Below are positions 54,303 to 63,606 of a DNA stretch of 64,000 bases, piece by piece. Origin of the DNA: Gordonia sp. KTR9 (GTDB lineage: Bacteria > Actinomycetota > Actinomycetes > Mycobacteriales > Mycobacteriaceae); NCBI RefSeq assembly GCF_000143885.2, contig NC_018581.1:2790001-2854000 (forward strand), in the 5' to 3' direction. The notes under the pieces are model-generated. The model made no database searches and was not told the origin of the DNA. It saw only the letters and a program-made list of their open reading frames with translations. The position numbers and the translations under genes were made by a program. Position 1 is the first letter of the stretch. Each line of letters opens with the position of its first letter.

Positions 54303-55505
54303 CTACTGCTGAGTAGCCAGCGGCGGTGCCGTGTCGACCGGCGCAACAGGCGGTTGAGCCTGCCCGGCCGGCGCTTCGAGCGGAGGTATCTCGACCACGC
54401 GGTATGGCAACTTCAGCTGTGACTTCTCAACCACAGCGGTCCACGCGCCGATGTTCGTTGCCTTCTTCTTTCGGGACCCGACGTTGTCGTTCCACCGAGT
54501 CAACGCAGGAGCGGCGATGTACAGCGGGGCGGCACGATCGTTCGCTTTCGCCTCGAGCAATCGCGACTGACCTTTATGCCGAATGGTCGACCCGCGCATG
54601 CGGAGCGGCCCGAACGCGATTTTGAACACGTTGACGATGCCGTACATGGCGTTCATAGACTTGTTCGTGGTGTATCTCGCATCAGCGGGGTCGATGGGGT
54701 AGCGGATCTTGGTGAATCGGTCGTACGAGAACTGCAAGCCGGCGAGCGTTGCCTCGCGCACCATCCAGGACAGGCTCAGTTCTGAGGGTTCGGTGATCGC
54801 CAAACCCCCGCCGATGTCTGAGTGGACGCCCTCGAACCACACCTGCTTCACATCGATCTCTCCCCGGTCCTCGTCCTTGATCTCCCAGACGCAAGGGTCG
54901 AACGTCAGCCGGCGTTCGTCGATGGCGAGTGCCTGCCGTGCGACTCCGACGTTCCTGCCCAGGTTCACATCGTGGAACTTGTGCTTCACCCGAGTGATGC
55001 CGGGAACGCCGAGCGCGCCGACGGTGTCGAAGACGCCGATGAACTTGACCGGCACCCGGGTACCCGGGGTGGATGCCGGTCGGTTCTCTGGCTTCATCCG
55101 GTAGTACCGCAGGACCGTTTCGAACAGATTCTCCGTCGGGTTCTCGGCAAGTTCGCGCGGCGTGACCAGGCCGACGTGCCAGATCATCCCGGCGAGACTC
55201 CGGGCGGTGTACGCACCGCGACTGAAGCCGAAGACGAAGATCTCGTCGCCGGGCTCGTAGTTGAGAGCGAGAAAGCGGTAGGCATCGATCAGGTTGGCAT
55301 CGAGACCCCGACCGAAAGCCCCGCCGATGACACGGTCGGACCAGCCCGACCCGGTACCGACGCCGTTGACGTAGTGGACCAGCTGCACCGCGCCGCCGTC
55401 GGCATCGGTGGTGACGGCTCGGGCGATCTTCTCGACATTCGAAATTCTCGGGTCTTTCGACGACTTCCACGTGCCGTCACAACAGACCACCAGACGCTTC
55501 TTCAT
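54303..55505 (-). CDS. DUF2235 alpha/beta-hydrolase (Tle1-like)
   Basis: The 400-aa protein starts at ATG 55505 behind GGAGGG. DUF2235 features: KRLVVCCDGTWKSSKD at the N-terminus, YVNGVGTGSG, the nucleophile elbow FVFGFSRGAYTARSLAG near residue 115, FIGVFDTVGALGVPG, and WFEGVHSDIGGGLAITE with the catalytic Asp/His region. The fold is shared with type VI phospholipase effectors, but actinobacterial members lack a secretion signal and their substrates are unknown. It converges with the VOC gene with no spacer. Confidence 0.9.
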   Translation of the reverse strand: MKKRLVVCCDGTWKSSKDPRISNVEKIARAVTTDADGGAVQLVHYVNGVGTGSGWSDRVIGGAFGRGLDANLIDAYRFLALNYEPGDEIFVFGFSRGAYTARSLAGMIWHVGLVTPRELAENPTENLFETVLRYYRMKPENRPASTPGTRVPVKFIGVFDTVGALGVPGITRVKHKFHDVNLGRNVGVARQALAIDERRLTFDPCVWEIKDEDRGEIDVKQVWFEGVHSDIGGGLAITEPSELSLSWMVREATLAGLQFSYDRFTKIRYPIDPADARYTTNKSMNAMYGIVNVFKIAFGPLRMRGSTIRHKGQSRLLEAKANDRAAPLYIAAPALTRWNDNVGSRKKKATNIGAWTAVVEKSQLKLPYRVVEIPPLEAPAGQAQPPVAPVDTAPPLATQQ

Positions 55506-55609
55506 TTTTCCGACCCTCCACAGGCTCGCGCGCGGCCCACCCGGGTCACACGGTAACCCCTTTTCGCGGCTTGATGCGACGGGTGTCGGTCGTACGGTTT
55601 ACTGCGGTC

Positions 55610-56110
55610 ATGAGGTTGATGGACGTAACCACGCGCCGATTGACAATCATCTGTGCCGCCGTGTTCGGTGCCCTACTGATCGCGGGACTCGGTCCCGGCC
55701 CGGCGACGGCCGCGCCGCCGACAGCCGGCCTCGATCCAGTTCTGGCGACGGCCTACCAGCAAGCGTCGAACTCTGCTCGCGCGCAGGGGGTTCCGCTGTG
55801 GATCACTTCCGGGAAGCGAACACACGCCGAGCAGCGCCAGATGTGGCGGGACGCGATCGCGACCTACGGCAGCCCGGCAGCCGCACGACGCTGGGTCCTG
55901 CCGCCCGAGCAATCGCCGCACGTGCGCGGCAAGGCCATCGACGTCGGCCCACGAGAAGGCGCCGCCTGGCTCGAACGCACGGGTCACCGCTGGGGCCTGT
56001 GTCGAACCTTCGCCAACGAGTGGTGGCACTTCGAGATCGCCACCGTCCCCGGGCTGCCGTGTCCCGCGATGTGGCCCGACGCGGCGGCCCGTGCCGACCG
56101 GCTGGGGTGA
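55610..56110 (+). CDS. D-alanyl-D-alanine carboxypeptidase (VanY/M15-like), exported
   Basis: ATG 55610 gives 166 aa with signal peptide RRLTIICAAVFGALLIAGLG and a cleavage region near PATAAPP. Zinc ligands and catalytic residues of M15B enzymes are present: WITSGKRTHAEQRQMW, SPHVRGKAIDVG (His and Asp) and FANEWWHFEI (Glu and His). It should trim D-Ala from peptidoglycan stem peptides outside the membrane. Confidence 0.9.
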   Translation: MRLMDVTTRRLTIICAAVFGALLIAGLGPGPATAAPPTAGLDPVLATAYQQASNSARAQGVPLWITSGKRTHAEQRQMWRDAIATYGSPAAARRWVLPPEQSPHVRGKAIDVGPREGAAWLERTGHRWGLCRTFANEWWHFEIATVPGLPCPAMWPDAAARADRLG

Positions 56111-56234
56111 CCCTTCGTGAATGGGGAGGGGTACCGACGGAGAGAACTTCGGGGGAGATGTCGAATGGCGGGCGGCACGGTCGTCATCACTGCACACGGA
56201 CCGATGAGCGGCCCGCTGGACGAGAGGTCAGATC

Positions 56235-56612
56235 ATGCACTACTCGCTTCTGCTGCACTACCCGGAGATGGACGCCGCAACCCTCGGTGAGGAAGCCCTC
56301 GCCCAAGGCCAGGCGGCCTTCTCCGCCTACACCCGCGCGCTTCAGGACGCCGGCGTGCTGGTGAGCGCCGAAGTCCTGCAGCCCTCGGAGGTCACCACGA
56401 CGCTGCGCAAGGTCGACGGCCGACTCGTCGTGCAGGACGGTCCGTTCGCCGACACCAAAGAGCAGCTCGGCGGAACCGTCGTCATCGACGTCGCCGACCT
56501 CGACGCCGCCATCGAGTGGGCAGGTCAGGCACCGCCGATCGAATGGGGAGTGGTCGAGATCAGGCCGGGCGCGACCTACACCGTCGAAGGATCGTGGACC
56601 CCCAACGCGTGA
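56235..56612 (+). CDS. YCII/DGPF-domain protein
   Basis: The 125-aa protein has the YCII fold with MHYSLLLHYPEMDAATLGEE and the DGPFADTKEQLGG signature near residue 75 that gives DGPF proteins their name. It overlaps the ECF sigma gene by GTGA. DGPF proteins are regularly paired with ECF42-type sigma factors and may help control them or be their targets. Confidence 0.92.
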   Translation: MHYSLLLHYPEMDAATLGEEALAQGQAAFSAYTRALQDAGVLVSAEVLQPSEVTTTLRKVDGRLVVQDGPFADTKEQLGGTVVIDVADLDAAIEWAGQAPPIEWGVVEIRPGATYTVEGSWTPNA

Positions 56613-57856
56613 CCGGACGAGAAGCGCACACCGCAGCCGAACACGCTGCCCGCGAATCGTATTCGCGACTGGTGGCGCTTCTCGCCGCATCCTCCGGTGA
56701 CCTCGCTCTCGCGGAGGATGCGCTGGGCACCGCCTTCGAACGGGCACTCGTCACCTGGCCGGCGGACGGGGTACCGGCGAATCCGGAGGGCTGGCTGCTC
56801 ACCGTCGCGCGCAATCAGCAGCGTGACGCCTGGAAGTCGGCAGCGCACCGCACGTCGACGGTCCTCGACGACACCATCTCTCATGGAGCGACCGCCGTGA
56901 CCCCGTTCGACGACGTCGACCTCGACGCCATCCCCGACAAGCGGCTCGAGTTGCTGTTCACCTGTGCTCATCCGGCCATCGACGCTGCCGCCCGCACCCC
57001 GCTGATGCTGCAGTCGGTGCTCAACTTCGAGGCCGCGGACATCGCGGACGCCTTCGCGGTCGCACCGTCGACGATGTCGCAGCGTCTCGTGCGCGCGAAG
57101 CGTCGGATCCGCGACGCGCGGATCCCGTTCGTCGTTCCCGATCGGGAGGCCATGCCGGAACGGCTGCCCGCCGTTCTCGAAGCCGTCTACGGGTGTTTCG
57201 CAATCGCGTGGAACGATGCGGACGGCGCCGATCCCGACACCGTCGAATCGATGGCGGGGGAGTCGCTCTACCTGGCCGTCACGCTCGCCTCGCTGCTCGA
57301 CGAGCCGGAGGCCTGGGGTCTCGCCGCGCTGATCGCGCTGTCGCTGTCACGAGCGCCGGCGCGAACCGGTCCGTTCGTCCCGCTCGAACAGCAAGATCCC
57401 GCGACCTGGGACGCGGCACTCATCCGTGACGGCGAAGCGATGCTCCGACGGGCGTCGTCGTTCGGCCGCCCGCACGGTCGGTTCCAACTCGAGGCGGCGA
57501 TGCAGTCCGTGCACGCCGACCGCGCTCGCACCGGTGCGGTCGACTGGGCCTCGCTGGAGTCGTTGTCGGCGGCACTCGTCGCGATTGCGCCGACTCTCGG
57601 TGCGCGCACCGCTCACGCGGCGATCGTCGGACGGGCGAGTTCGCCGCAGGACGGACTCGCACTCCTCGAGCGTCTGGACGGCGAGCCGGGAGTCGCCGAC
57701 TTCGGACCGTTCCATGCCGCGCAAGCGGATCTGCTCGTTCGGGCCGGTTCGTACGATGCGGCGCGAAGGCACTATGAGCAGGCGGAAGCGCTCACCCGCG
57801 ACAAGCGCGCGAGCGAATATCTTCGACGGTGTGCACGTGACGCCGGATTGCCGTGA
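56609..57856 (+). CDS. ECF sigma factor with long C-terminal extension (ECF42-like)
   Basis: GTG 56609 overlaps the YCII stop and gives 415 aa. Region 2 contains LALAEDALGTAFERAL and PEGWLLTVARNQQRDAW; region 4 contains LNFEAADIADAFAVAPSTMS and QRLVRAKRRIRDARI. The remaining 230 residues (DUF6596-type) hold GESLYLAVTLASLL and helical repeats such as ADLLVRAGSYDAARRHYEQA, resembling TPRs. ECF42 factors lack a classical anti-sigma factor, and the C-terminal extension regulates them. A 21-bp repeat array follows the stop. Confidence 0.92.
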   Translation: MTGREAHTAAEHAARESYSRLVALLAASSGDLALAEDALGTAFERALVTWPADGVPANPEGWLLTVARNQQRDAWKSAAHRTSTVLDDTISHGATAVTPFDDVDLDAIPDKRLELLFTCAHPAIDAAARTPLMLQSVLNFEAADIADAFAVAPSTMSQRLVRAKRRIRDARIPFVVPDREAMPERLPAVLEAVYGCFAIAWNDADGADPDTVESMAGESLYLAVTLASLLDEPEAWGLAALIALSLSRAPARTGPFVPLEQQDPATWDAALIRDGEAMLRRASSFGRPHGRFQLEAAMQSVHADRARTGAVDWASLESLSAALVAIAPTLGARTAHAAIVGRASSPQDGLALLERLDGEPGVADFGPFHAAQADLLVRAGSYDAARRHYEQAEALTRDKRASEYLRRCARDAGLP

Positions 57857-57868
57857 GTCGCGAACTTC

Positions 57869-57973
57869 GTTGACTGGGTAGGCGTTTCCGTCGACTGGGT
57901 AGGCCTTTCCGTCGACTGGGTGGGCATTTCCGTCGACTGGGTAGGCCTTCACGTCGACTGGGCGTCGACCTGC
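57869..57973. repeat. Tandem 21-bp repeat, five units
   Basis: Units start at 57869, 57890, 57911, 57932 and 57953 with consensus GTCGACTGGGTAGGCCTTTCC. The first four are near-identical; the fifth shares only its first 10 bases. It lies 12 bp after the ECF sigma stop, in the 434-bp gap before fadD. The rest of the gap (57974-58290) holds no recognised gene or strong hairpin and should contain the fadD promoter. Confidence 0.9.
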
Positions 57974-58290
57974 GTCGACTGTGCACATCCGACCCACCCC
58001 GCCGCCACCCGATCCGCACAGGGCCGTCGCGTCGCAGCAATTGCGCCCAGGCACTGAGTTGCGTCCAAGCGAAACGCGAAATGGATGTGACTGGAGTTCG
58101 CCCCATGGACAAACGCACAGTCAACGCAATCTGACGCACAGTCGACGAATACGTCCACCACCCGAACCGCGGGAATGCCTGAATCTGGCAACGCCGACGA
58201 CCTAATGTGTGACACGAGACACAACAGTGCCGGACCCTCGCCGAGGGCGTTCACTACGGGTCGAGTCCGCTCGACGAATGGGAGGCAGTC

Positions 58291-59895
58291 ATGACTGCAA
58301 GTGCCGAGGTCGCCAGCAACCTGACCACCGAGCCGTATCGCTCGCGACGCAATCACTGGAACAACCAGGTTCGCCGGCACGCGATGATGACCCCGGACAA
58401 TACCGCGATCACCTACCTCGACACCAACACGACCTGGAAAGAGCTCGACGATCGGTCACGCGCCTTCGGTGCGGCACTCCATCGGCGGGGTGTCCGGTTC
58501 GGTGATCGTGTCCTGATGGCCCTGCTCAATCGCACCGAGTACATCGAGGCGATTCTCGGGGCCACGCTGATCGGTGCCATCCCGGTACCGGTGAACATCC
58601 GGATGAGTCCGGCCGAGGTCGCCTACCTGGTCACCGACAGCGGAGCCAAAGTCGTCGTCACCGAGACCCTGCTCGCGCCGGTCGCCGACGCGGTCGCCGG
58701 GTCGACCGGGCAGATCGACACCATCATCGTTGTCGGCGGCAGCGACAACGACGCCCATCTCGACTTCGAGACCCTTCTCGCCGAGGACGCGTCGGACCTG
58801 CCGGAGGTCGACGTACCCGAGGACACCGTGGCGGTCATCATGTACACCTCGGGAACCACGGGAAAACCCAAGGGCGCCATGCTCACCCATCAGAACATCC
58901 AGGCGCAGGCGGTGACGACGATCGCCACCACCAACGGCCAATCCGACGATGTCGCCTCGATCGTGCCGCCGCTCTTCCACATCGCCGGGATCGGCGGGTT
59001 CGCACCGATCTTCTACCGCGGCGTGCGCGCGGTCCTGCATCCGCTCGGCGCGTTCGACCCCGACACCATGCTCGACACACTCGAACGCGAGAATGTCACG
59101 TCGATCTTCATGGTGCCGGCCCAGTGGCAGGCGGTGTGCGCCGCACAGAAGGCGCGGCCGCGCAACCTCAAGCTGCGCACCATGAGCTGGGGCGCGGCAC
59201 CGGCGTCGGACACCATCCTCAACGCGATGAACGAGTCCTTCCCCGACGCCGCGAACATGACCGCGTTCGGACAGACCGAGATGTCGCCGGTGACCACGAT
59301 CCTCGAGGGCAACGATGCGCTGCGCAAGCTGGGTTCCATCGGCAAGGTCGTCCCGGCCGTCACCGCGCGCATCGTCGATCCACTGATGAACGACGTCAAA
59401 CCCGGCGAAGTGGGGGAGATCGTCTACCGCGGACCCAACATGATGATCGGCTACTGGAACAAGCCCGAAGCGACCGCAGAAGCCTTCCGCGGCGGCTGGT
59501 TCCACTCGGGCGACCTGGTGCGCCAGGACGAGGAGGGCTTCCTCTATGTCGTCGACCGCGCGAAGGACATGATCATCTCCGGTGGGGAGAACATCTACTG
59601 CGCCGAGGTCGAGAACGTCCTCTACGGACACCCCAGTGTCAGCGAGGCCGCGATCATCGGCCGGGCAGACGAGAAGTGGGGCGAGGTGCCGGTAGCAGTG
59701 GTGGTGCTGGCCGAGGGCGTCGAGGATCTCACCCTGGCCGAGCTCGAACCGCATCTGAACGAGAACCTCGCCCGGTTCAAGCATCCGAAGGATCTGGTGA
59801 TCATCGACGAACTCCCGCGCAACGCCGGTGGCAAGGTCGTCAAACCACGGCTACGGGAGGCCTACGGCAGCAAGGACGCCGGGCTGGCCGACTGA
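58291..59895 (+). CDS. Fatty-acid/carboxylate-CoA ligase, FadD type
   Basis: ATG 58291 follows GGGAGG; the protein has 534 aa, normal for the family. The AMP-binding motif IMYTSGTTGKPKGAMLTH lies near residue 185, MTAFGQTEMSP near 325, the hinge GWFHSGDLVRQDEEGFLYVV near 405, RAKDMIISGGENIYCAEVE near 425, and the catalytic Lys region NAGGKVVKPRLREAYG near 512. It activates an acid to acyl-AMP and then acyl-CoA in the cytosol. Chain length cannot be read; the sequence is closest to FadD5/FadD13-like enzymes in style. It converges with an enoyl-CoA hydratase gene. Confidence 0.92.
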   Translation: MTASAEVASNLTTEPYRSRRNHWNNQVRRHAMMTPDNTAITYLDTNTTWKELDDRSRAFGAALHRRGVRFGDRVLMALLNRTEYIEAILGATLIGAIPVPVNIRMSPAEVAYLVTDSGAKVVVTETLLAPVADAVAGSTGQIDTIIVVGGSDNDAHLDFETLLAEDASDLPEVDVPEDTVAVIMYTSGTTGKPKGAMLTHQNIQAQAVTTIATTNGQSDDVASIVPPLFHIAGIGGFAPIFYRGVRAVLHPLGAFDPDTMLDTLERENVTSIFMVPAQWQAVCAAQKARPRNLKLRTMSWGAAPASDTILNAMNESFPDAANMTAFGQTEMSPVTTILEGNDALRKLGSIGKVVPAVTARIVDPLMNDVKPGEVGEIVYRGPNMMIGYWNKPEATAEAFRGGWFHSGDLVRQDEEGFLYVVDRAKDMIISGGENIYCAEVENVLYGHPSVSEAAIIGRADEKWGEVPVAVVVLAEGVEDLTLAELEPHLNENLARFKHPKDLVIIDELPRNAGGKVVKPRLREAYGSKDAGLAD

Positions 59896-59923
59896 ACGGT
59901 CTTCGGCCCGGCGGTGTGAGCGA

Positions 59924-59953
59924 CCCGGGCCCGGTGAATCGACTGGGCCCGGG
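59924..59953. terminator. Bidirectional terminator-like hairpin between fadD and the enoyl-CoA hydratase gene
   Basis: CCCGGGCCC (59924-59932) pairs perfectly with GGGCCCGGG (59945-59953) around a 12-nt loop in the 64-bp gap between convergent genes. There is no T-tract, which is common in actinobacteria. Confidence 0.65.
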
Positions 59954-59959
59954 AGCGAG

Positions 59960-60760
59960 TCACTCGGGGTCGGCGAAGCGCGCTTCGCGTCGCGACATCC
60001 CGGCGTGTACCGCTTCCATCTGATTGGGTGACCCCATCAGGCCGACCTGGAGTCGGCTCTCCAGCATCAGCGCTCCCGCCGGGTCCGTGCCCGCCCACGA
60101 CTCGTCGTAGAGCCGCTTGGCGGCGCGGACAGCGTGCGGCGACTTCGACGCGATCTCGTGCGCGAGGTCGAGTGCAGCGGTGAGCGGATCGTCGACGACG
60201 CGAGTGACCAGGCCGAGCCGATGGGCCTCGGTGCCGTCGATGATCCGGCCGGTGAACGTGAGTTCCTTTGCCACATCCGCGGACACGAGTCGCGGCAACG
60301 TCTGGGTGATGCCCATGTCGGGCACCAGACCCCACTTGACCTCCATGATGGACAGCCGCGCGTCGGGGGTCGAGTACCGGATGTCGGCGCCCAGCGCGAT
60401 CTGCAGGCCACCGCCGAAGCAGTTGCCGGTGATGGCGGCGATCACCGGCGCCGGGATCCGGCCCCAGTCCAGCGACACTCGCTGCGCGTGGTTGCCGAGC
60501 ACGCCCGGTTCGCGTTCCAGGAGCGAGTTCACGCTGCCGCCCTGACCCAGACTCGACACGTCCAGTCCGGAGCAGAAGCTCTTGCCCGAACCGTGGACCA
60601 CGACGGCGCGGACGCGCTTGTCCTCGGCCAGGGTGCCGGTCACCTCGATGAGGGCGTCGAACATCGCCGGGTCGAGAGCGTTGTGCTTGTCGGCCCGGTT
60701 GAGGGTCGCGGTGGCGACCCCCGCGTCGTCGATGTCCACGACGATCCGCTGCTCGGTCAT
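59960..60760 (-). CDS. Enoyl-CoA hydratase/isomerase (crotonase family)
   Basis: The protein has 266 aa. Crotonase features: SFCSGLDVSSLGQGGSV for the first oxyanion-hole segment, AAITGNCFGGGLQIALGADI for the second near residue 115, and SIMEVKWGLVPDMGITQTLP, whose Asp replaces the second catalytic Glu, as in several isomerase-like members. It should act on enoyl-CoA in fatty-acid or related catabolism. It follows a membrane-protein gene with a 4-bp gap, so they are probably co-transcribed. Confidence 0.92.
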   Translation of the reverse strand: MTEQRIVVDIDDAGVATATLNRADKHNALDPAMFDALIEVTGTLAEDKRVRAVVVHGSGKSFCSGLDVSSLGQGGSVNSLLEREPGVLGNHAQRVSLDWGRIPAPVIAAITGNCFGGGLQIALGADIRYSTPDARLSIMEVKWGLVPDMGITQTLPRLVSADVAKELTFTGRIIDGTEAHRLGLVTRVVDDPLTAALDLAHEIASKSPHAVRAAKRLYDESWAGTDPAGALMLESRLQVGLMGSPNQMEAVHAGMSRREARFADPE

Positions 60761-60764
60761 CTGT

Positions 60765-61499
60765 CTACGTCCGATCTGTGGTGGGGTGCTTGATCTCTCG
60801 GAGCTGGCGGCCGCGGCGCCGGTAGCGCCAGATGAAGTAGCCGACGCCGACCGCGAGAACCGCGCCGATGATCACGCCCCACGCGGTTGCGGCACGGAAA
60901 CCGGGCGCCTCGACGTCGAAGATGCGCTCACCGGCATGGGCGCCGTTCCCGCCACCGGCGACCACGGTGAGGGTGAGCAGATTGGGGACCGCGACGATCA
61001 CGCCGAGAACAGCGAACATGATCGTCGGGACGTTCTTCATCCGTCCGCGGTAGACGAAGGACAGCGTGAAGAACAGCACCGGCACAAAGGTGCAGACGAT
61101 CCCGAGGACCAGGCCGGTGCCGATGCCGCGACTGAACGAACCCTCGACACGCTGTCCGATCTGACCGGCCCACCAGCGGGGCAGGAATGCCTCGAGAATG
61201 AAATAGGTGACCACGAGCAGCGCAGCGATGACGAGTCCGATCACCACCTTCTTGACGACGGCGTTCGCGCGTTCGCCCGCGGTCGGCTTGACCGGCGTCG
61301 CGTCTGTCGTCGGGTCGGTCGCCGGCGCCGTACCGGGCTCGCTCCCGACGGGATACGAGGCGGACGAAGGAGTGGTTCCCGGTGGCGACCCGGCGGGCGG
61401 CACCGCTCCCGGCGGGTACGCACCTGACGACGGCTGTCCCGGTCCACCCGGCGTCGGGGGATGTCCGGATGGATTCGCCGAGAACGGTTCGTTGCTCAT
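60765..61499 (-). CDS. Membrane protein with Pro/Gly-rich N-terminus and four transmembrane helices
   Basis: The protein has 244 aa. Residues 1-75 are Pro/Gly/Ser-rich and disordered. Four hydrophobic segments follow: VVIGLVIAALLVVTYFILEA, GIGTGLVLGIVCTFVPVLFF, TIMFAVLGVIVAVPNLLTLT and WGVIIGAVLAVGVGYFIWRY, ending in a basic tail. It resembles uncharacterised actinobacterial permease-like proteins. No transport motif is visible. Confidence 0.8.
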   Translation of the reverse strand: MSNEPFSANPSGHPPTPGGPGQPSSGAYPPGAVPPAGSPPGTTPSSASYPVGSEPGTAPATDPTTDATPVKPTAGERANAVVKKVVIGLVIAALLVVTYFILEAFLPRWWAGQIGQRVEGSFSRGIGTGLVLGIVCTFVPVLFFTLSFVYRGRMKNVPTIMFAVLGVIVAVPNLLTLTVVAGGGNGAHAGERIFDVEAPGFRAATAWGVIIGAVLAVGVGYFIWRYRRRGRQLREIKHPTTDRT

Positions 61500-61551
61500 G
61501 GGCCGAGTCTATGCGCGGGTGGCGAGCTGACCGCCGAGAAGAGCGGCACGG

Positions 61552-62673
61552 TCACTCCGGCTCACGGATGCCGCCGTAGATGCCGCGACGGACGATCCAT
61601 GGCTGCAGGATCGTGTCGACCGACCAGGCGGGGAAGCGGAACGGGCGGCCGTTGGGCGCGAACACCTGCAGACCATCGGCCTGTACCCCGAGCACAGAAC
61701 CCCACCTTCGCCGCGGCGGAACGTAGCTCCGCACCCGGTCGGGCCGTCCGGCGAGGTCGGCGCGGATGTTGTGCGCGAGCAGGCGATCGGCCCGGTTGCG
61801 GGCCGAGCTGCGGAGGTCGTCGGTCGCCGCGACGTCGCCGATCGCGTACACGAACTCGACACCGGGGACCCGTAGTTCGGCCGTCACACGGACGAAGCCC
61901 GACGCGTCGAGGACATCCGGCGGCAGCCATTCCGTGTTCGGCGTGACCCGGCCGATGGCCCACAGCACGGCGTCGGCCTCGACCGCCGGCTGTCCGGTCG
62001 AGAAGCTCACTGGCCCCGGCGTGATCTCGTCGCAGCCGAATCCGTCGGGCACGGCCGCGCGGTGGCCGCCGTGCACGCCGACACCCAGCCGGCGCAACCG
62101 CGCGAGGACCGTGGCCCAGGTCCGCGGATGATGGTGTGGGAGGGCGCGTTCGCCCGGGTGATAGAGATCGATGCGCTTGCCCGGCCAGGTCCGCGCCAGG
62201 TTGGCGGCGGCACTCACCGCAGCCGCCCCGCCACCGATGACGGCGATGGAGGCGGCCTCGGCGAACCGCTCGTGCGACGACCTTAGGTCGGCGTCGACGT
62301 CCGCGGCGGACTGCAGGTCCGGTTGTCGCCAGAAGCCGTTGCGGACCCCGGTGGAGATGACCAACGCATCGAAACCCTCGACGCTCTCGGAGCCGGCGGC
62401 ATCGACGACGGTGACGGTGCGGTTGTCGAGATCGGCGGCCGTCAGCGTGCCGTGGACGGTCCGGATACCGTCGAGTTTGCGGAAGCGTCCGAACGGGATT
62501 CGGTAATCACGTGCCCAGGCGTCGGGCCGGCTGATCCGCAGACCGAGTTCCTGCCCGCTGACGAGTCCCGGCTTCGACGAGATCCCCACGACATCGACGT
62601 GCGAGGCGAGGTGGATCGCGGTCAGCAATCCGGAGTCACCGAGACCGGCGACGACGACGCGCGGTCGGCTCAC
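61552..62673 (-). CDS. FAD/NAD(P)-dependent oxidoreductase (NDH-2-like fold)
   Basis: GTG 62673 overlaps the upstream stop (GTGA) and gives 373 aa. The FAD-binding GxGxxG reads VVVAGLGDSGLLTAIHLA at the start, the NAD(P) motif reads IAVIGGGAAAVSAAANLA near residue 155, and the second FAD contact reads VEFVYAIGDVAATDDL near 285. LVISTGVRNGFW is the usual ATG-like linker. The electron acceptor is unknown. It is coupled to a DUF1295 membrane enzyme and near a glutathione peroxidase gene, which suggests a redox or lipid-modification cluster. Confidence 0.88.
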   Translation of the reverse strand: MSRPRVVVAGLGDSGLLTAIHLASHVDVVGISSKPGLVSGQELGLRISRPDAWARDYRIPFGRFRKLDGIRTVHGTLTAADLDNRTVTVVDAAGSESVEGFDALVISTGVRNGFWRQPDLQSAADVDADLRSSHERFAEAASIAVIGGGAAAVSAAANLARTWPGKRIDLYHPGERALPHHHPRTWATVLARLRRLGVGVHGGHRAAVPDGFGCDEITPGPVSFSTGQPAVEADAVLWAIGRVTPNTEWLPPDVLDASGFVRVTAELRVPGVEFVYAIGDVAATDDLRSSARNRADRLLAHNIRADLAGRPDRVRSYVPPRRRWGSVLGVQADGLQVFAPNGRPFRFPAWSVDTILQPWIVRRGIYGGIREPE

Positions 62674-63590
62674 GCAGAGACCTGACCCGGCGGGTGCGCG
62701 GCAGAGCGCGGCGGGCGTGGGACGAAGCGCGGTACCCGGTCGATGACGTCCTGATAGCCGGGGCGTCGCTCGAGACTCCGCTTCTCCATCATCGGGATGC
62801 TCGCACCGAGGAACATCGCCAGCATCAGCACCGCTCCCACGAACAGCCACCACCAGTCACCGGGTGAGGCGGCGAGCCCGAACAGGGCCATCGACACCCA
62901 GAACATGACCTCGCCGAAGTAGTTCGGGTGGCGCGACCACGCCCATACGCCCGTGTCCAGGACGGCGCCCGGCGTCCGGTGAGCGGCGAAACGACGCAGT
63001 TGCCCGTCGGCGACGTACTCGAGCAGCGTGGCGGCGAGTCCGACGACGGCCGCCACGGCGGTCAGCCATGCCACGACGCCGCCGGTGTGGGTGACCGCCA
63101 CGTAGACCGGGATCATGCCGAGGAACACCTGGACGGTGGGGAAGACGTGGATCGCCATCAGGTCGACGGGCAACTCCGCGCGTCCGGCCCCGGATTTGAG
63201 CATCGGATAGCGCCAGTCCTCGTGCTGCAGACCCGGCCAGCCGATCGCCCAGTTGGCGGTGAGACGAATCGCCCAGGCACCGACGACGACGGCGATGACC
63301 CAACAGTGCACCGCGTCGATCCCGAGGTCGCCTGCCGCCCACCAGTAGATGAGGAGCGCGGGCGGCACCACACTCCAATAGGCGTCGTAGAAGCTGGAAT
63401 TGCCGTAGTACCTGCTGAACGCGAAGATCACCAGCGTGGCCAGCAGATCGGCGATCAACGTGTCGAGCCACAGGTGGCCGGTGGCCGGACCCCACATCAG
63501 CCAGGCCGCGGCGACCGCGAAGGCGATCACGTAGGCGACGGTGACGCGGACGAACGAACCGGTGCGGCTGATGGCGGTGTCGGTGCTCAC
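62670..63590 (-). CDS. DUF1295 / steroid 5-alpha-reductase-like membrane protein
   Basis: GTG 63590 gives 306 aa; a longer frame to 63662 overlaps the upstream gene. It has about seven hydrophobic helices. The family signature is present: FSRYYGNSSFYDAYWSVVPP near residue 65, GLQHEDWRYPML, and GVWAWSRHPNYFGEVMFWVS near 225, with PGYQDVIDRVPRFVPRP at the end. Members are isoprenylcysteine-methyltransferase- or steroid-reductase-fold enzymes working in the membrane on unknown lipids. It lies 16 bp after the glutathione peroxidase gene. Confidence 0.9.
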   Translation of the reverse strand: MSTDTAISRTGSFVRVTVAYVIAFAVAAAWLMWGPATGHLWLDTLIADLLATLVIFAFSRYYGNSSFYDAYWSVVPPALLIYWWAAGDLGIDAVHCWVIAVVVGAWAIRLTANWAIGWPGLQHEDWRYPMLKSGAGRAELPVDLMAIHVFPTVQVFLGMIPVYVAVTHTGGVVAWLTAVAAVVGLAATLLEYVADGQLRRFAAHRTPGAVLDTGVWAWSRHPNYFGEVMFWVSMALFGLAASPGDWWWLFVGAVLMLAMFLGASIPMMEKRSLERRPGYQDVIDRVPRFVPRPPRSAAHPPGQVSA

Positions 63591-63606
63591 GGGCGTGTCC
63601 ACTCGG

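Noticed and set aside
57869..57973. CRISPR array
   Set aside because: The units are directly adjacent with no spacers and no cas genes are nearby.
57347..58054. 235-codon minus-strand frame that translates the 21-bp repeat as PVDGKAY repeats
   Set aside because: Most of it is opposite the ECF sigma gene; the repeat unit is a multiple of three, so open frames through it are expected.
58456..59784. 442-codon minus-strand frame opposite fadD
   Set aside because: The fadD frame carries all adenylation motifs; the opposite frame is a high-GC artefact rich in Arg, Asp and His.
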